From: UBA2040 sp041751955
Lineage (GTDB): Bacteria > Bacteroidota > Bacteroidia > Flavobacteriales_D > Crocinitomicaceae
DNA: 64,000 nucleotides
NCBI GenBank assembly: GCA_041751955.1
Contig: JBGSIB010000059.1
Location: 62,001 to 126,000, forward strand
Reading direction: 5' to 3'
Part shown: piece by piece, positions 35,225-44,778 of the stretch
Position numbering within the stretch: the first letter of the stretch is position 1
How the letters are laid out: each line of letters starts with the position of its first letter
The notes under the pieces: model-generated
Told to the model about the DNA's origin: nothing
Seen by the model: the letters and a program-made list of their open reading frames with translations, nothing else
Databases searched by the model: none
Made by a program: the position numbers and the translations under genes

Positions 35225-36759
35225 TTAATTCCATATATTCAAGTGGGCAAAGGGTATTTGAAAGGCATAGCGGAAAACTTTTTTTCGGCATACTACTCCT
35301 TGTTTATCTCTTTTTGAATTTTCAAGAGTTTATTTTTTTACATCCTGTTGGACCTCATTTTATCCGACAAACTGATAGTCTTTCTTTTGTGGATTACTAC
35401 CAAAATAATGGCTATGATTTTTTTGAAACGGGTGGTTGGTATTTGGGAGATTCAAATGGCAAAGCAGCATGTGAATTCCCGATTTTATATTACATCACAG
35501 CATATTTGTCTTCGTGGTTTGGCCATAAAGAAATAATTTTTCGATTGATTTCCTTGGGTATTTCAAGCCTAGGATTTTATCATTTATTTCGTATCGTTCA
35601 GATGATTTTAAAGAAAAACAGTCTTGCTTTTGGATTTAGTTTTTTGTTGATGAGCTCGACTATTCTGCTTTACTATTCATTGAATTTCTTACCAGATGGT
35701 GCTACATTTGGATTAACGCTTTCCGGTTGGTTTTTTGGACTGAGGTATCAAAAAGAAAGAAAAACGAAATTCTTATGGTATTCCGTGCTGTTTTTTCTAT
35801 TTGCTGCTTGGCTGAAAATCACGTATTTAATTCATCCTACCGCACTTGTCGGAGCATTGTTCTTCTTTGATTTATCCAAATCAAAAAGCATAGTGAAAGC
35901 TTTGAAAAAGAATGCGTTGCCCTTTTTGGGTTTGATTTTAATTTTCGCACTTGTGTTTTGGTGGTATTATCTGGCCAAAGTTTATAATCAAATTCACGGA
36001 AGCACATATTTTTTAACTGAAATTGCACCATACTGGGAATTAAATAGTGCTCAAATTGCGAGAACCTGGATATCGGTTTACCATGATTCCTTCTCAAGTT
36101 ATTATTATCAAACAGCTTTTCACGTGATGTTTGGAATAATAATAATCGGTCTAGCTTCTATCCGAAAACTGAACGTTGATTTTTATGTCTGGATCCTCTT
36201 CATTCTTGGAATTGGTATTTCCATTTACGGTATTTTATTTTTCAGACAATTCAAAGATCATGACTATTACATGATGAATTTCGCACCTTTCTTGTTCTTT
36301 TTGGTTTTACTTACTTTTCGAAATCTATTGTCTCGTTTTCCAATAATTTTCAAGCATTTCATCTTTAGTCTGGGAGTGGTAATATTGGCCTTTTTGAGTT
36401 TGAATTACGCCAAAAATAAATTGGATGAACGCTTTCATCTTGTTTCTCCATTATTTGAAAAAAACGTAGCAAAATTGAAGGGTATTGATACCTACTTGAC
36501 AGAACGGGGAATTCCTTCTCAAGTAAAAGTCATAGTGTATCCAGAACCAACACGAAATGGTGCATTCTATTGGATTAAAAGATCAGGATGGAATATCATT
36601 GAGTTAGATGAATACGGTAAAAGTGAATTAAAGAAGCACTTGCCGAAGGCAGATTATCTGATATTAACGGAAGGCGAACCAACCAAGGAAATGGGAGACT
36701 TGAATGAAATTGGTGAATTCAAGGGTGCAAAATTATACCGATTAGGCCCTTATAACTAA
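35221..36759 (+). CDS. GT-C-like polytopic membrane protein
   Basis: A 512-residue protein with about eleven to twelve membrane helices over residues 15-400. An early R-Q-T-D segment after the first helix (H-F-I-R-Q-T-D near 48) and two later large loops match the pattern of lipid-sugar GT-C transferases. The C-terminal soluble tail (about 415-512) is mixed alpha/beta. It is coupled to the micro-gene before it and probably acts with the GT4 enzyme in cell-envelope glycan synthesis. I do not recognise a precise family. Confidence 0.75.
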   Translation: MINSIYSSGQRVFERHSGKLFFGILLLVYLFLNFQEFIFLHPVGPHFIRQTDSLSFVDYYQNNGYDFFETGGWYLGDSNGKAACEFPILYYITAYLSSWFGHKEIIFRLISLGISSLGFYHLFRIVQMILKKNSLAFGFSFLLMSSTILLYYSLNFLPDGATFGLTLSGWFFGLRYQKERKTKFLWYSVLFFLFAAWLKITYLIHPTALVGALFFFDLSKSKSIVKALKKNALPFLGLILIFALVFWWYYLAKVYNQIHGSTYFLTEIAPYWELNSAQIARTWISVYHDSFSSYYYQTAFHVMFGIIIIGLASIRKLNVDFYVWILFILGIGISIYGILFFRQFKDHDYYMMNFAPFLFFLVLLTFRNLLSRFPIIFKHFIFSLGVVILAFLSLNYAKNKLDERFHLVSPLFEKNVAKLKGIDTYLTERGIPSQVKVIVYPEPTRNGAFYWIKRSGWNIIELDEYGKSELKKHLPKADYLILTEGEPTKEMGDLNEIGEFKGAKLYRLGPYN

Positions 36760-36760
36760 A

Positions 36761-37516
36761 CTATTTATTCGTAAAATATTTTCTTTCTTTAGGATTGTAG
36801 AAAAAACGATATTTTAATTCACCTACTTTTTTAGTTTTTAACTTAAAATTAGTATTCAAATTAGAGGGCAGTTGGTCAATCGATTCACCAGAGTAGATCA
36901 AAATGTCCTTTGCTAAACTGTAACTACCTTTGTCATATTCAATATGATTGATTTCGAAATCGCCGGCATCATTAATATTATGTATCGGCCATTGAAAAAC
37001 AAGCGCAGGTGCACCGTTCCTCACTGTATAAAAATTACGGTAGCGCGCCTCATTCAAACGCACATCAATTGTAAAGTCCTTAAAACCTTCACTTTGAATG
37101 TTTAAAAAACTAATTTCCAGAGGAACCAAGGCACTAGAAGGAACTCCTATTGGACGAGTAACTTTGTGCGTCATACCATCATAGTAAAAAATATAATTGT
37201 GGTTACCAAAGTAATTGGTTTCTTCTTGGGATTTGACTATTCCTTTTTCCTGTGCAATTTTCAAGGCATTTTCTTTGCGATTAACCAAGATTATTGCATC
37301 CTCGAAATCGTCTGTATTCAGATGCGCCTTTTCGATTTTCATATTAAAATTCTCTGTTCCTAGTATATCCAAGCTTATCATGACCTTTCTTCTTGCTAAT
37401 TCTTCCAAGCTTAGTTTTTCGTCAGGTAATTCCTTCGCTTCCGCATCTTCATTTGAATTATTTCCACACGCGATATTGACAAATGCAGGAAATAATAAAA
37501 TCCATAAATATTTCAT
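36761..37516 (-). CDS. lipoprotein of unknown function
   Basis: A 251-residue protein with a lipoprotein signal (lipobox V-N-I-A-C with C17 and a following G-N-N-S). The mature region shows alternating strands, with F-Y-Y-D-G and N-H-N-Y-I-F motifs near the middle. No family recognised. The gene converges with the membrane glycosyltransferase-like gene, one base apart, and is divergent from ung with 56 bp between them. Confidence 0.75.
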   Translation of the reverse strand: MKYLWILLFPAFVNIACGNNSNEDAEAKELPDEKLSLEELARRKVMISLDILGTENFNMKIEKAHLNTDDFEDAIILVNRKENALKIAQEKGIVKSQEETNYFGNHNYIFYYDGMTHKVTRPIGVPSSALVPLEISFLNIQSEGFKDFTIDVRLNEARYRNFYTVRNGAPALVFQWPIHNINDAGDFEINHIEYDKGSYSLAKDILIYSGESIDQLPSNLNTNFKLKTKKVGELKYRFFYNPKERKYFTNK

Positions 37517-37572
37517 GATTCAAAGATAGTTACGCAAAGTCAATTGCTTACCTTTGAGTAGCATAAATCTTT

Positions 37573-38253
37573 ATGAAAAATATACATCTCATTCCCAAAG
37601 ATTGGTACGAGTTAATAAAGCCTCATTGGTCTCAACAGGAACAAGAGTTGTGGTCGGATCAAATTGAGAAATTGATTTGTAAAACGGATATCACACCATC
37701 TAAACATAATATTTTCAAGGCCTTAGAAAATTGTTCAGTAGATAAAACAAAAGTGGTTATTCTGGGGCAAGATCCATATCCTACTCTTGGTCATGCAAAT
37801 GGATTGGCATTTTCAACCGAGGATTTTGTAAAGCCCTTTCCCAAAAGTCTAATGAATATTTTCAAAGAGTTAAAAAGATCGATACCCAATTATGAGTTTC
37901 CGCCAACTGGAAACTTAAGTTCGTGGGCAGAACAAGGTGTACTAATGCTCAACACTGTGCTTACCACGGAAATTGGACAAGCCAATGCCCATAGAGACCA
38001 AGGTTGGGAGGATATTACTTTTCTTTTGCTTCAAACTCTATTTGAAAGAAAAGAGAAATTAGTAGGGTTATTTTGGGGAAATCAGGCGCAAGCATTAATT
38101 CCAAAATTGAATATTAATGGACATCTCATTTTAAAATCGAGTCACCCAAGTCCGCTTTCTGTTTATCGGGGTTTCGACGGTTGCGATCATTTCAACTCCT
38201 GCAACGAATTTTTATCAAAAAAAGGACAAACTGAAATCATCTGGCAAACCTAA
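37573..38253 (+). CDS. ung: uracil-DNA glycosylase (family 1)
   Basis: The 226-residue enzyme removes uracil from DNA, starting base excision repair. The active site is clear: the water-activating D67 in I-L-G-Q-D-P-Y-P and H191 in S-S-H-P-S-P-L-S. The usual G-Q-D-P-Y-H ends in proline here, and the following P-G-Q-A-H-G is T-L-G-H-A-N-G, a natural variant whose effect is not predictable by eye. It lies 30 bp upstream of hemE, within which a -7-like element is placed, so they may be transcribed separately. Confidence 0.93.
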   Translation: MKNIHLIPKDWYELIKPHWSQQEQELWSDQIEKLICKTDITPSKHNIFKALENCSVDKTKVVILGQDPYPTLGHANGLAFSTEDFVKPFPKSLMNIFKELKRSIPNYEFPPTGNLSSWAEQGVLMLNTVLTTEIGQANAHRDQGWEDITFLLLQTLFERKEKLVGLFWGNQAQALIPKLNINGHLILKSSHPSPLSVYRGFDGCDHFNSCNEFLSKKGQTEIIWQT

Positions 38254-38270
38254 ATTGTATAAGGATATAG

Positions 38271-38278
38271 TATATTTG
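38271..38278 (+). promoter_or_regulatory. possible -7 promoter element of hemE
   Basis: TATATTTG is a full match to TAnnTTTG and lies 5 bp before the hemE ATG at 38284. A transcript from here would have almost no leader. I found no TTTG -33 element about 19-20 bp upstream. It may be chance in AT-rich sequence. Confidence 0.35.
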
Positions 38279-38283
38279 CAACA

Positions 38284-39318
38284 ATGGAATTAAAAAATGA
38301 CCTTATACTGCGCGCAGCAAGGGGAGAAGACATCGAAAGATACCCTGTTTGGTTGATGCGTCAAGCTGGCAGAATACTGCCCGAATACCGCGCTGTTCGT
38401 GCCAGTTTATCTGGATTTAAAGAATTGGTAGAAACCCCTGAACGTGCCGCTGAAGTAACAGTTCAACCCGTTGATCTTTTGGACGTGGATGCGGCAATCA
38501 TTTTTAGCGATATTCTTGTGGTACCCGAAGCTATGGGATTGACGTACGAAATGGTTGAAGCAAAAGGTCCTTGGTTTCAGAAAACAATTCAGTCTGAGGA
38601 AGATTTGAAATATGCAGAATTTAATTTTGATGTTGAGGATCGTTTGGGATATGTTTTGGAAGCCATAAAATTAACCAACAAAGAGTTAAACGGAAGAGTT
38701 CCATTGATTGGTTTTGCAGGGGCTCCATGGACTATCTTTTGTTATATGATTGAGGGGCAGGGGTCAAAAACTTTCAGTAAATCAAGAAAAATGTTGTACA
38801 CCAATCCAACTTTGGCACACGACTTGCTTGGTAGGATAACAGAAGTGACAATTCAGTATTTGAAGGCACAAGTTAAAGCAGGAGCGCACATGTTGCAAGT
38901 GTTTGATTCTTGGGCCGGAATTCTGGGAACAGAGCAATATGCTGAATTTGGATTGAAATATTTGGATAAAATTGCCAATGCCTTAAATGAAGTGCCATTG
39001 ACCATTTTCTCGAAAGGTGCTATCCTATCTTTACCAGAAGTTGCGCAACTAGATTGTAATACGATTGGTCTCGACTGGAATATGAGTATGAAGGAAATGC
39101 GGACTCTTGTTGGAGAAACGCGAACTTTGCAAGGGAATTTAGACCCCTGTGCTTTATATGCTAGCCATTCGGAGGTGGAAAGATTGACAAATAATATGCT
39201 CAATTCTTTTACTAGTAAGAGACATATTGTTAATTTAGGGCATGGAGTTTATCCTGATATTCATCCTGACAAGGTGAAAACATTTATTAAAACAGTGAAA
39301 AACTATGAATTTAAATAA
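38284..39318 (+). CDS. hemE: uroporphyrinogen decarboxylase
   Basis: The 344-residue enzyme decarboxylates uroporphyrinogen III to coproporphyrinogen III in haem synthesis. The signature M-R-Q-A-G-R appears near 25-30 and I-F-S-D-I near 75-80, with conserved downstream F-A-G-A-P-W-T and D-S-W-A-G motifs. Length is normal. The end overlaps a possible early start of the OmpA-family gene (39305), though the better start there is 39326. Confidence 0.95.
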   Translation: MELKNDLILRAARGEDIERYPVWLMRQAGRILPEYRAVRASLSGFKELVETPERAAEVTVQPVDLLDVDAAIIFSDILVVPEAMGLTYEMVEAKGPWFQKTIQSEEDLKYAEFNFDVEDRLGYVLEAIKLTNKELNGRVPLIGFAGAPWTIFCYMIEGQGSKTFSKSRKMLYTNPTLAHDLLGRITEVTIQYLKAQVKAGAHMLQVFDSWAGILGTEQYAEFGLKYLDKIANALNEVPLTIFSKGAILSLPEVAQLDCNTIGLDWNMSMKEMRTLVGETRTLQGNLDPCALYASHSEVERLTNNMLNSFTSKRHIVNLGHGVYPDIHPDKVKTFIKTVKNYEFK

Positions 39319-39325
39319 AACAAAA

Positions 39326-40483
39326 ATGATAAAAATAAGTACAATAGCATGCTCATTCCTATTTGTCAGTAGTATGTTTGCACAGGGAAATCTTGTAGAA
39401 AACGGAAGTTTCGAAGATTATACTGGAAGAGTAAAAAGAGAAGGGGCAATTGCTCAATCCAATGGGTGGGCTTCAGCTACTGGTACCAAAGCGGATTTAT
39501 TTGCTCCATCTAAGGAGGGAATTGCCAATACTCCGGACAATATATACGGAACAGAAGTGCCAAAGGATGGTGATTGTTATGCGGGAATTGTGGCTTACTC
39601 ATATGGCGATAAAACCCCTAGATCTTATGTGATCACTCGTCTTTCTGAAACATTAAAGAAAGGGAAAAAATATTGTGTTTCTTACAATGTATCTTTAGCA
39701 GAAAGCTCTAAATACGCTGTAAACCAAATGGGTATGCTTTTTTCTAAAAAAGAATTTGAATCCGTTTCAAAAGCGAGTTTGATTGAAAATGCTCAGGTGA
39801 AAAGTGACAAAATATTTAATGCGGTTTACGGATGGCATCAAATCTGCGGTGTTTTTATAGCCGAAGGAGGTGAAAAATTTCTTACACTTGGAAACTTTAA
39901 TGCATCACAAGATATCAAAAATGAAAAGAATAAACCTGTTAAGGGCGGGGCTAAAGTAACTCCTGTAATTGGAGCATATTATTACATCGATGATGTAGTG
40001 GTTTATGAAATGGATGAAGATACACCTTGTGATTGCACGTCTGATGAGCCAAATGAAGAATTTTCAACTATGATTTACCAAAAACAGATTAGAGTTGATG
40101 AAACAAAATCTACGCCTAAACAAGTTATAGAGGCGCAACAATTGTATTTCGGGTTTGGACAAGATGCATTAACTCCAATATCAAAAACGTCATTGGATGT
40201 TATCGCTAGAGTTATGATGGCTAATCCGACCATGAGACTTCAAATCAACGGTTTTACCGATAAAATGGAAGATGAAGTAGGCGAGGAAAAAGAGATGTAT
40301 GCCGATATGGATAACAAGCGCATTGCAGCAGTCATTGAATACTTAAAATCTAAGGAAATAGCATCTCAACGATTAATTGCAACGCCACAAGGAAATGAAG
40401 AAGCTAATCCGGAAATTTTAGAAACGGATGATGAAGAAGTAGCGCAAGCGAAAAACAGACGCATCATGTTCGTAGTAAGATAA
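39326..40483 (+). CDS. OmpA-family outer-membrane protein with an N-terminal carbohydrate-binding-like domain
   Basis: From the ATG at 39326 the product is 385 residues. A signal peptide (cleavage after M-F-A-Q) precedes an E-N-G-S-F-E-D segment typical of a jelly-roll domain, and the C-terminal 120 residues form an OmpA-like peptidoglycan-binding domain (Y-F-G-F-G-Q-D-A-L near 275, L-Q-I-N-G-F-T-D near 310, N-R-R-I-M-F at the end). It should link the outer membrane to the cell wall. An earlier ATG at 39305 overlaps hemE and gives a poorer signal peptide. A strong terminator follows the gene. Confidence 0.85.
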   Translation: MIKISTIACSFLFVSSMFAQGNLVENGSFEDYTGRVKREGAIAQSNGWASATGTKADLFAPSKEGIANTPDNIYGTEVPKDGDCYAGIVAYSYGDKTPRSYVITRLSETLKKGKKYCVSYNVSLAESSKYAVNQMGMLFSKKEFESVSKASLIENAQVKSDKIFNAVYGWHQICGVFIAEGGEKFLTLGNFNASQDIKNEKNKPVKGGAKVTPVIGAYYYIDDVVVYEMDEDTPCDCTSDEPNEEFSTMIYQKQIRVDETKSTPKQVIEAQQLYFGFGQDALTPISKTSLDVIARVMMANPTMRLQINGFTDKMEDEVGEEKEMYADMDNKRIAAVIEYLKSKEIASQRLIATPQGNEEANPEILETDDEEVAQAKNRRIMFVVR

Positions 40484-40502
40484 AAGAAAGTTTAAAATTC
40501 CA

Positions 40503-40548
40503 AAGCCGTTTTAGTCCAGATATCAATTTGGATTAAAACGGCTTTTTT
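40503..40548 (+). terminator. intrinsic terminator after the OmpA-family gene
   Basis: A 16-bp stem (40503-40518 with 40529-40544, one G-U pair) and a 10-nt loop lead into six T. The stem begins AAGCCGTTTTAG. It ends the plus-strand hemE/OmpA transcript, and the symmetric stem may also help stop the converging minus-strand operon ending at 40570. Confidence 0.9.
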
Positions 40549-40569
40549 AATTATAAAAAAAAGTCATTT

Positions 40570-41148
40570 TTACCAAGCCACCAATGTCTCGTATACCTTA
40601 TGAACTGGTAATCCCATTACATTAAAATAGGAGCCTTCCATTTTGATTATTGCCATCATTCCTATCCATTCTTGTACACCATAAGAACCAGCTTTGTCGT
40701 ATGGAGTGTAATTCTCCAAATAATATTCTATCTCTGAATTTGATAGTGTTTTGAATGTGACTTTTGTTGAATCTGAAAAGACTTTTTCTTGATTACCATC
40801 TGAAATCGCTACAGCAGTGATAACTGTGTGAGTCTGCCCAGAGAGCTTTTCTAGCATTTGTTGGGCATCCGTTTTATCCACAGGTTTGCCTAATATTTCC
40901 TCGTTTAGAACAACAATGGTGTCGCTACAGATAATCAATTCGTTTTTGTTTGAACTAGGGGAAAGGGCCTTCAGTTTATTCATTGCGATATATTCAGCCA
41001 CTTTATCTATTTCAAGACTTGAAGGATAACTTTCGTCGATATCGGCCACCCTGACTTCGAAGTCAATGTCTAAACCCGATAAAAGTTCTTTTCTTCTTGG
41101 TGATTGAGATCCCAGAATAATTTTATCCCATTTTTTATTCAAGTCCAT
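40570..41148 (-). CDS. maf: Maf/YhdE-family nucleoside triphosphate pyrophosphatase
   Basis: The 192-residue enzyme (from the ATG at 41148) hydrolyses non-canonical or pyrimidine NTPs to the monophosphate. Maf motifs are present: I-I-L-G-S-Q-S-P-R-R-K-E-L-L near 10-23, C-S-D-T-I-V near 73-78 and Y-D-K-A-G-S-Y-G-V-Q near 149-158. Its start overlaps the end of the prenyltransferase gene by 10 bp. It ends the operon that begins with the Kir channel. Confidence 0.93.
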   Translation of the reverse strand: MDLNKKWDKIILGSQSPRRKELLSGLDIDFEVRVADIDESYPSSLEIDKVAEYIAMNKLKALSPSSNKNELIICSDTIVVLNEEILGKPVDKTDAQQMLEKLSGQTHTVITAVAISDGNQEKVFSDSTKVTFKTLSNSEIEYYLENYTPYDKAGSYGVQEWIGMMAIIKMEGSYFNVMGLPVHKVYETLVAW

Positions 41149-42125
41149 AAAAAATACCAATAAACTGAAGTTAATACACCGCTAACCATTGCGTATTTCA
41201 CCCATTGATCCGCCTTTAGGAATCCATTTTTACCATCAGCTCTTATAGTCAAAACAATAGCAACCATATCCATCAACAAAGAAAGTAAAACAGGAGCAAA
41301 TATTTTAATTTGAGCTACAAAACTAAAATCGTGTTTGGGCTGATGGAAGAAAAATAAAACGGAGAAGAACAATATGGGGATGAAAAGTAAAGTTATAATC
41401 CATGTTTTGGAGGTACGAACGCCATAAAGTATCGGTAAAGTTTTGGCAGAAAGCAATTTATCTCCCTCAATATCTTCAACGTCTTTGATGATTTCTCGAG
41501 CAAAATTGTTCACAAATGCAAAAAAAGCAAACAACCAAATAATGTTGCCGTTGTCCAACAAAGCAGTGAACCAATAATCAAATGGAGAGTGGGAGATGGC
41601 GCTTTCCATAATATCGACCTTGCCTTGAACGTAAAAATGTACTCCACATAGAATGGGCACGAGGGCAGTTAAACCAGCAATTAGGAAATTACCGATTATT
41701 GGTTTCTTTTTTAAAAACAGACTATAAAGCCACAATGCATTCATAGTCAACAAATGAATGAAAACATACCAAAATGTATGGTATTTGTAACTCAAATAAC
41801 TGGCTATCAAAAAAGCGATTAAGTTGAGAATAGTATGGATTAAAATTGCCCATCGTCTATTGATGTATTTGCCAATTACAACTCTTTTGGGTTTGTTTAT
41901 TCGGTCTGCTCGTACATCAAAATAATCATTGATTACATTACCTGCAGCCGCAATTAACACAGTAGAAAAAACCAAAAGAAAAAAGCTTAATTCCTCCCCA
42001 TTGGCACCAAGAAAATGGACGTCGTTAATCTTTTCGTAAGTAAGAATAAACAATCTCACGCTATACATTGTCAAGGCAATAATGACAAGGTTGATGGGAC
42101 GGATGAGTAGGAAAAATCCTTTCAT
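41139..42125 (-). CDS. UbiA-family prenyltransferase
   Basis: A 328-residue membrane protein with about eight or nine helices. The two aspartate-rich motifs of UbiA enzymes are present: N-D-Y-F-D-V-R-A-D near 65-73 and D-V-E-D-I-E-G-D near 218-225. It should transfer a prenyl chain from an isoprenoid diphosphate to an acceptor such as a glycerophosphate or quinone precursor. The geranylgeranylglycerol-phosphate-type assignment used for similar Bacteroidota proteins is possible but not proven by the sequence. Confidence 0.88.
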   Translation of the reverse strand: MKGFFLLIRPINLVIIALTMYSVRLFILTYEKINDVHFLGANGEELSFFLLVFSTVLIAAAGNVINDYFDVRADRINKPKRVVIGKYINRRWAILIHTILNLIAFLIASYLSYKYHTFWYVFIHLLTMNALWLYSLFLKKKPIIGNFLIAGLTALVPILCGVHFYVQGKVDIMESAISHSPFDYWFTALLDNGNIIWLFAFFAFVNNFAREIIKDVEDIEGDKLLSAKTLPILYGVRTSKTWIITLLFIPILFFSVLFFFHQPKHDFSFVAQIKIFAPVLLSLLMDMVAIVLTIRADGKNGFLKADQWVKYAMVSGVLTSVYWYFLWT

Positions 42126-44150
42126 TTATTTTATAATTTTATACTCGGTACGTCTGTTCAATTGATGGGCCGCTTCAATTTCGCTTTCATTTGTCAATTT
42201 ACTGATTCTTTCATCAGAATAAACCGGCATCGTTTCACCATAACCTTTGTATGACAGCCTTTCCTTGGTAATCTCTTTAGAAATTAGGTAATCATATACT
42301 GATTTGGCTCTTTCCTCGGAAAGCTTTTGATTTACGACAGCATCTCCTCTTGTATCGGTATGGCCTCCAATTTCTATTTTTGCTTTCGGATTCAAAGCTA
42401 GAAACTCACGTAACTTATCCAACTCAATAAAAGATTCCATGCGCAAAGAAGACTTGCTCAAATCAAAAAAGACATTATTCAAGACTATAGGAACATCGCT
42501 TGTGATGGGAACCAGAGGAACATCCATTTTGAATGCTTCTTGACCTTCAGAATTTTTCATGTTGAAATTCTTGGAAAAGAAATTGTAATTCGGATAACTG
42601 ACGTTCAAAACATATTCTCTATTCACAGGTAAAGTGACAATAAATTCGCCGGTTAAGGGATCTGCCTCAGAATAGATTACTTCTTTTCCTGTGCTCATAT
42701 CAATTAAAGTAAATTTTCCAGGTAAAGGATTATTCGTTTCAATATCATAAACAAAACCTTCAAAGTAAATGGTTCTAGTCGGTCGTAAATGCTCTGGCAT
42801 GGGGAAATAATAGATGTCTAAATCACCAAAACCGCCTTCGCGATCACTGGCCATGAAACCAATTTCTCCATTGGGCGAAACCATCAGTGAATGCTCATCA
42901 AAGTGCGTATTGATAGGATATCCTAAATTAATTGCTTTTCCCCAATTGCCATTTTCGTCCATTCTACTCATGAATAAATCTGTTCCACCCATGCCTATGT
43001 GTCCTTTGGAACCAAAATACAAAGTTTTTCCATCAGGATGAATCAGTACGGATTCCTCTGCTTTTAAGGAATTAATAGTCTCTGGAAGCCGAACGGCAGC
43101 ACCCCATTTTCCATTTTCTTGCAAGGTACTCATGTAGATGTCAGACTGTTTAGATCCATCTCTCATTCGAACACCTCTGATAAAGTACAAAGTTTTTCCA
43201 TCTGCCGAAAGTGACGGTTGTGTTTCCCAATTGCCAGTATTAACTGAACCTACTACGTTTTCAGGGTTTGTCCATCGACTACCCAATCGCTTGGTAAAGA
43301 ATAAATCGCAACTTCCTCTTCCAAACCTGTTGTCGCCATAGTTTTCGCCAGTCGCATCTGGACAAGCTACAAAAATTAACGATCTTCCGTCAGGGGCTAA
43401 AGTAGGTGCTCCTTCATTGTTCAAGGTATTAACATTGGGCGGCATTGGAATGGCTTTTTTCCAAATGTTATCCGAACCCAATTCTGAAACGAAAAAATCT
43501 TCTTGTTCTTTATATGGACCGATTACGCGATTGTCCTCAATTCTTCTTGTAAAAAGTATCATTCTTCCATCAACCGTTATCGTTGGAAAATATTCTGGGT
43601 CAGCGGTATTGATGCCAGAACCAATGTTTACTGGGTCGAATTTAACAGGATGTTCCATCGCATAAATCGCAAAGGAATTACTCATTTTCATTTCCATCGC
43701 CTTTTCCTGCATTTCAGGATTTCCCATTTGATAACTCATGAATTGATCTATCCGTAAATTACTTTCTACAAAACGACCTTCTAGTTTCAATAAATTCGCT
43801 AAAAAGAAAAAGACACTGCCTGAAGGAGATTGGTCTGGGCGAATTCTAAGCGATTCTTCTAAATGAAATGTTGCTGATTTAAAATCTCCGGTCAATTCAT
43901 AGAATTCACTTATCAATGTGTGAGCTTCCCAAAAACGTGGCTCGATAGAAATGGATTTGTTCATTAATTCAATAGCACCTGCGTAATCTGGCCCTCCAGT
44001 TCTCGGATTTTGAGCGATTCGCGGTCGTTCGATAGCTTCTTCGTATAATTTAATGGCCTTTTTACTTTTTATAGAATAAGTTCCTTGCTGCGCTGTCCCG
44101 CATGAAACAAACAACAAAAGAATAAAGGGAAAAAGGAGTAAGTTTTTCAT
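42126..44150 (-). CDS. PorE-like TPR/beta-propeller/OmpA lipoprotein (type IX secretion)
   Basis: The 674-residue lipoprotein (C17 in L-L-F-V-S-C) has TPR-like helices (about 25-150), a WD40-like beta-propeller (about 170-455, with repeats such as P-T-L-A-P-D-G-R and P-S-L-S-A-D-G-K), a carboxypeptidase-regulatory-like domain (about 465-545) and an OmpA peptidoglycan-binding domain (about 560-674, I-G-G-H-T-D-T-R-G). This order is that of PorE, a T9SS component in Porphyromonas gingivalis. It likely anchors the secretion machine to the cell wall. The start codon at 44150 leaves one base after the queE stop. Confidence 0.88.
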   Translation of the reverse strand: MKNLLLFPFILLLFVSCGTAQQGTYSIKSKKAIKLYEEAIERPRIAQNPRTGGPDYAGAIELMNKSISIEPRFWEAHTLISEFYELTGDFKSATFHLEESLRIRPDQSPSGSVFFFLANLLKLEGRFVESNLRIDQFMSYQMGNPEMQEKAMEMKMSNSFAIYAMEHPVKFDPVNIGSGINTADPEYFPTITVDGRMILFTRRIEDNRVIGPYKEQEDFFVSELGSDNIWKKAIPMPPNVNTLNNEGAPTLAPDGRSLIFVACPDATGENYGDNRFGRGSCDLFFTKRLGSRWTNPENVVGSVNTGNWETQPSLSADGKTLYFIRGVRMRDGSKQSDIYMSTLQENGKWGAAVRLPETINSLKAEESVLIHPDGKTLYFGSKGHIGMGGTDLFMSRMDENGNWGKAINLGYPINTHFDEHSLMVSPNGEIGFMASDREGGFGDLDIYYFPMPEHLRPTRTIYFEGFVYDIETNNPLPGKFTLIDMSTGKEVIYSEADPLTGEFIVTLPVNREYVLNVSYPNYNFFSKNFNMKNSEGQEAFKMDVPLVPITSDVPIVLNNVFFDLSKSSLRMESFIELDKLREFLALNPKAKIEIGGHTDTRGDAVVNQKLSEERAKSVYDYLISKEITKERLSYKGYGETMPVYSDERISKLTNESEIEAAHQLNRRTEYKIIK

Positions 44151-44151
44151 T

Positions 44152-44778
44152 TTAAGGTATTTGCATAAATTTGTGTGTCTGAAGCGAAATTTTCCATTTG
44201 GGATTCGCTTTAACGTAATCTATTATCTCTTGCAAGAATCGGTCCTGTTTCGACCATTCGGGTTGTAAATAAAGTTCACAGGAATTATTTACTTTACTAG
44301 CATGTTTTTCCGCCCATTCAAAATCAGAAGGATGAGCTATGATTACTTTAAGCTCATTTGCCTTTGCATAAGCTTCTTCATCAGGAGCTTTGAATTTTTT
44401 CGGTGAAAAGCAGTACCAATCTATGTGCCCCTTTAAAGGATAGCATCCAGATGTTTCAATGGCTATTTCTTTGCCATGTTTCTTTAACTGACTTGTCAAT
44501 GCTGTTAAATCGTACATTGCTGGTTCCCCACCTGTTATGACAACAAAATCACATTGGCTTTCCAAAACTGGAGCAACAATATCATCGATAGTTACCAATG
44601 GATGGATTGCATTATCCCAGCTGTCTTTGACATCACACCAAACGCAGCCTACATCGCAGCCAGCAAGTCGAATAAAATAGGCAGCACGGCCTGAATATTT
44701 TCCTTCACCTTGAATGGTGTAAAAATGCTCCATTAAAGGAAGTGCTACATCAGCTTGTATATCAGATACTTGAATCAA
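44152..44778 (-). CDS. queE: 7-carboxy-7-deazaguanine synthase (queuosine precursor, radical SAM)
   Basis: This 208-residue enzyme makes CDG, the deazapurine precursor of queuosine. The radical SAM cysteines are in G-C-D-V-G-C-V-W-C-D near 40-49, following E-H-F-Y-T-I-Q-G-E-G. I place the start at the TTG of 44778, which overlaps the Kir channel stop (TTGA); an ATG at 44733 would still leave the Fe-S motif. Short for the family but typical of Bacteroidota-type forms. No other queuosine genes lie nearby. Confidence 0.92.
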   Translation of the reverse strand: MIQVSDIQADVALPLMEHFYTIQGEGKYSGRAAYFIRLAGCDVGCVWCDVKDSWDNAIHPLVTIDDIVAPVLESQCDFVVITGGEPAMYDLTALTSQLKKHGKEIAIETSGCYPLKGHIDWYCFSPKKFKAPDEEAYAKANELKVIIAHPSDFEWAEKHASKVNNSCELYLQPEWSKQDRFLQEIIDYVKANPKWKISLQTHKFMQIP

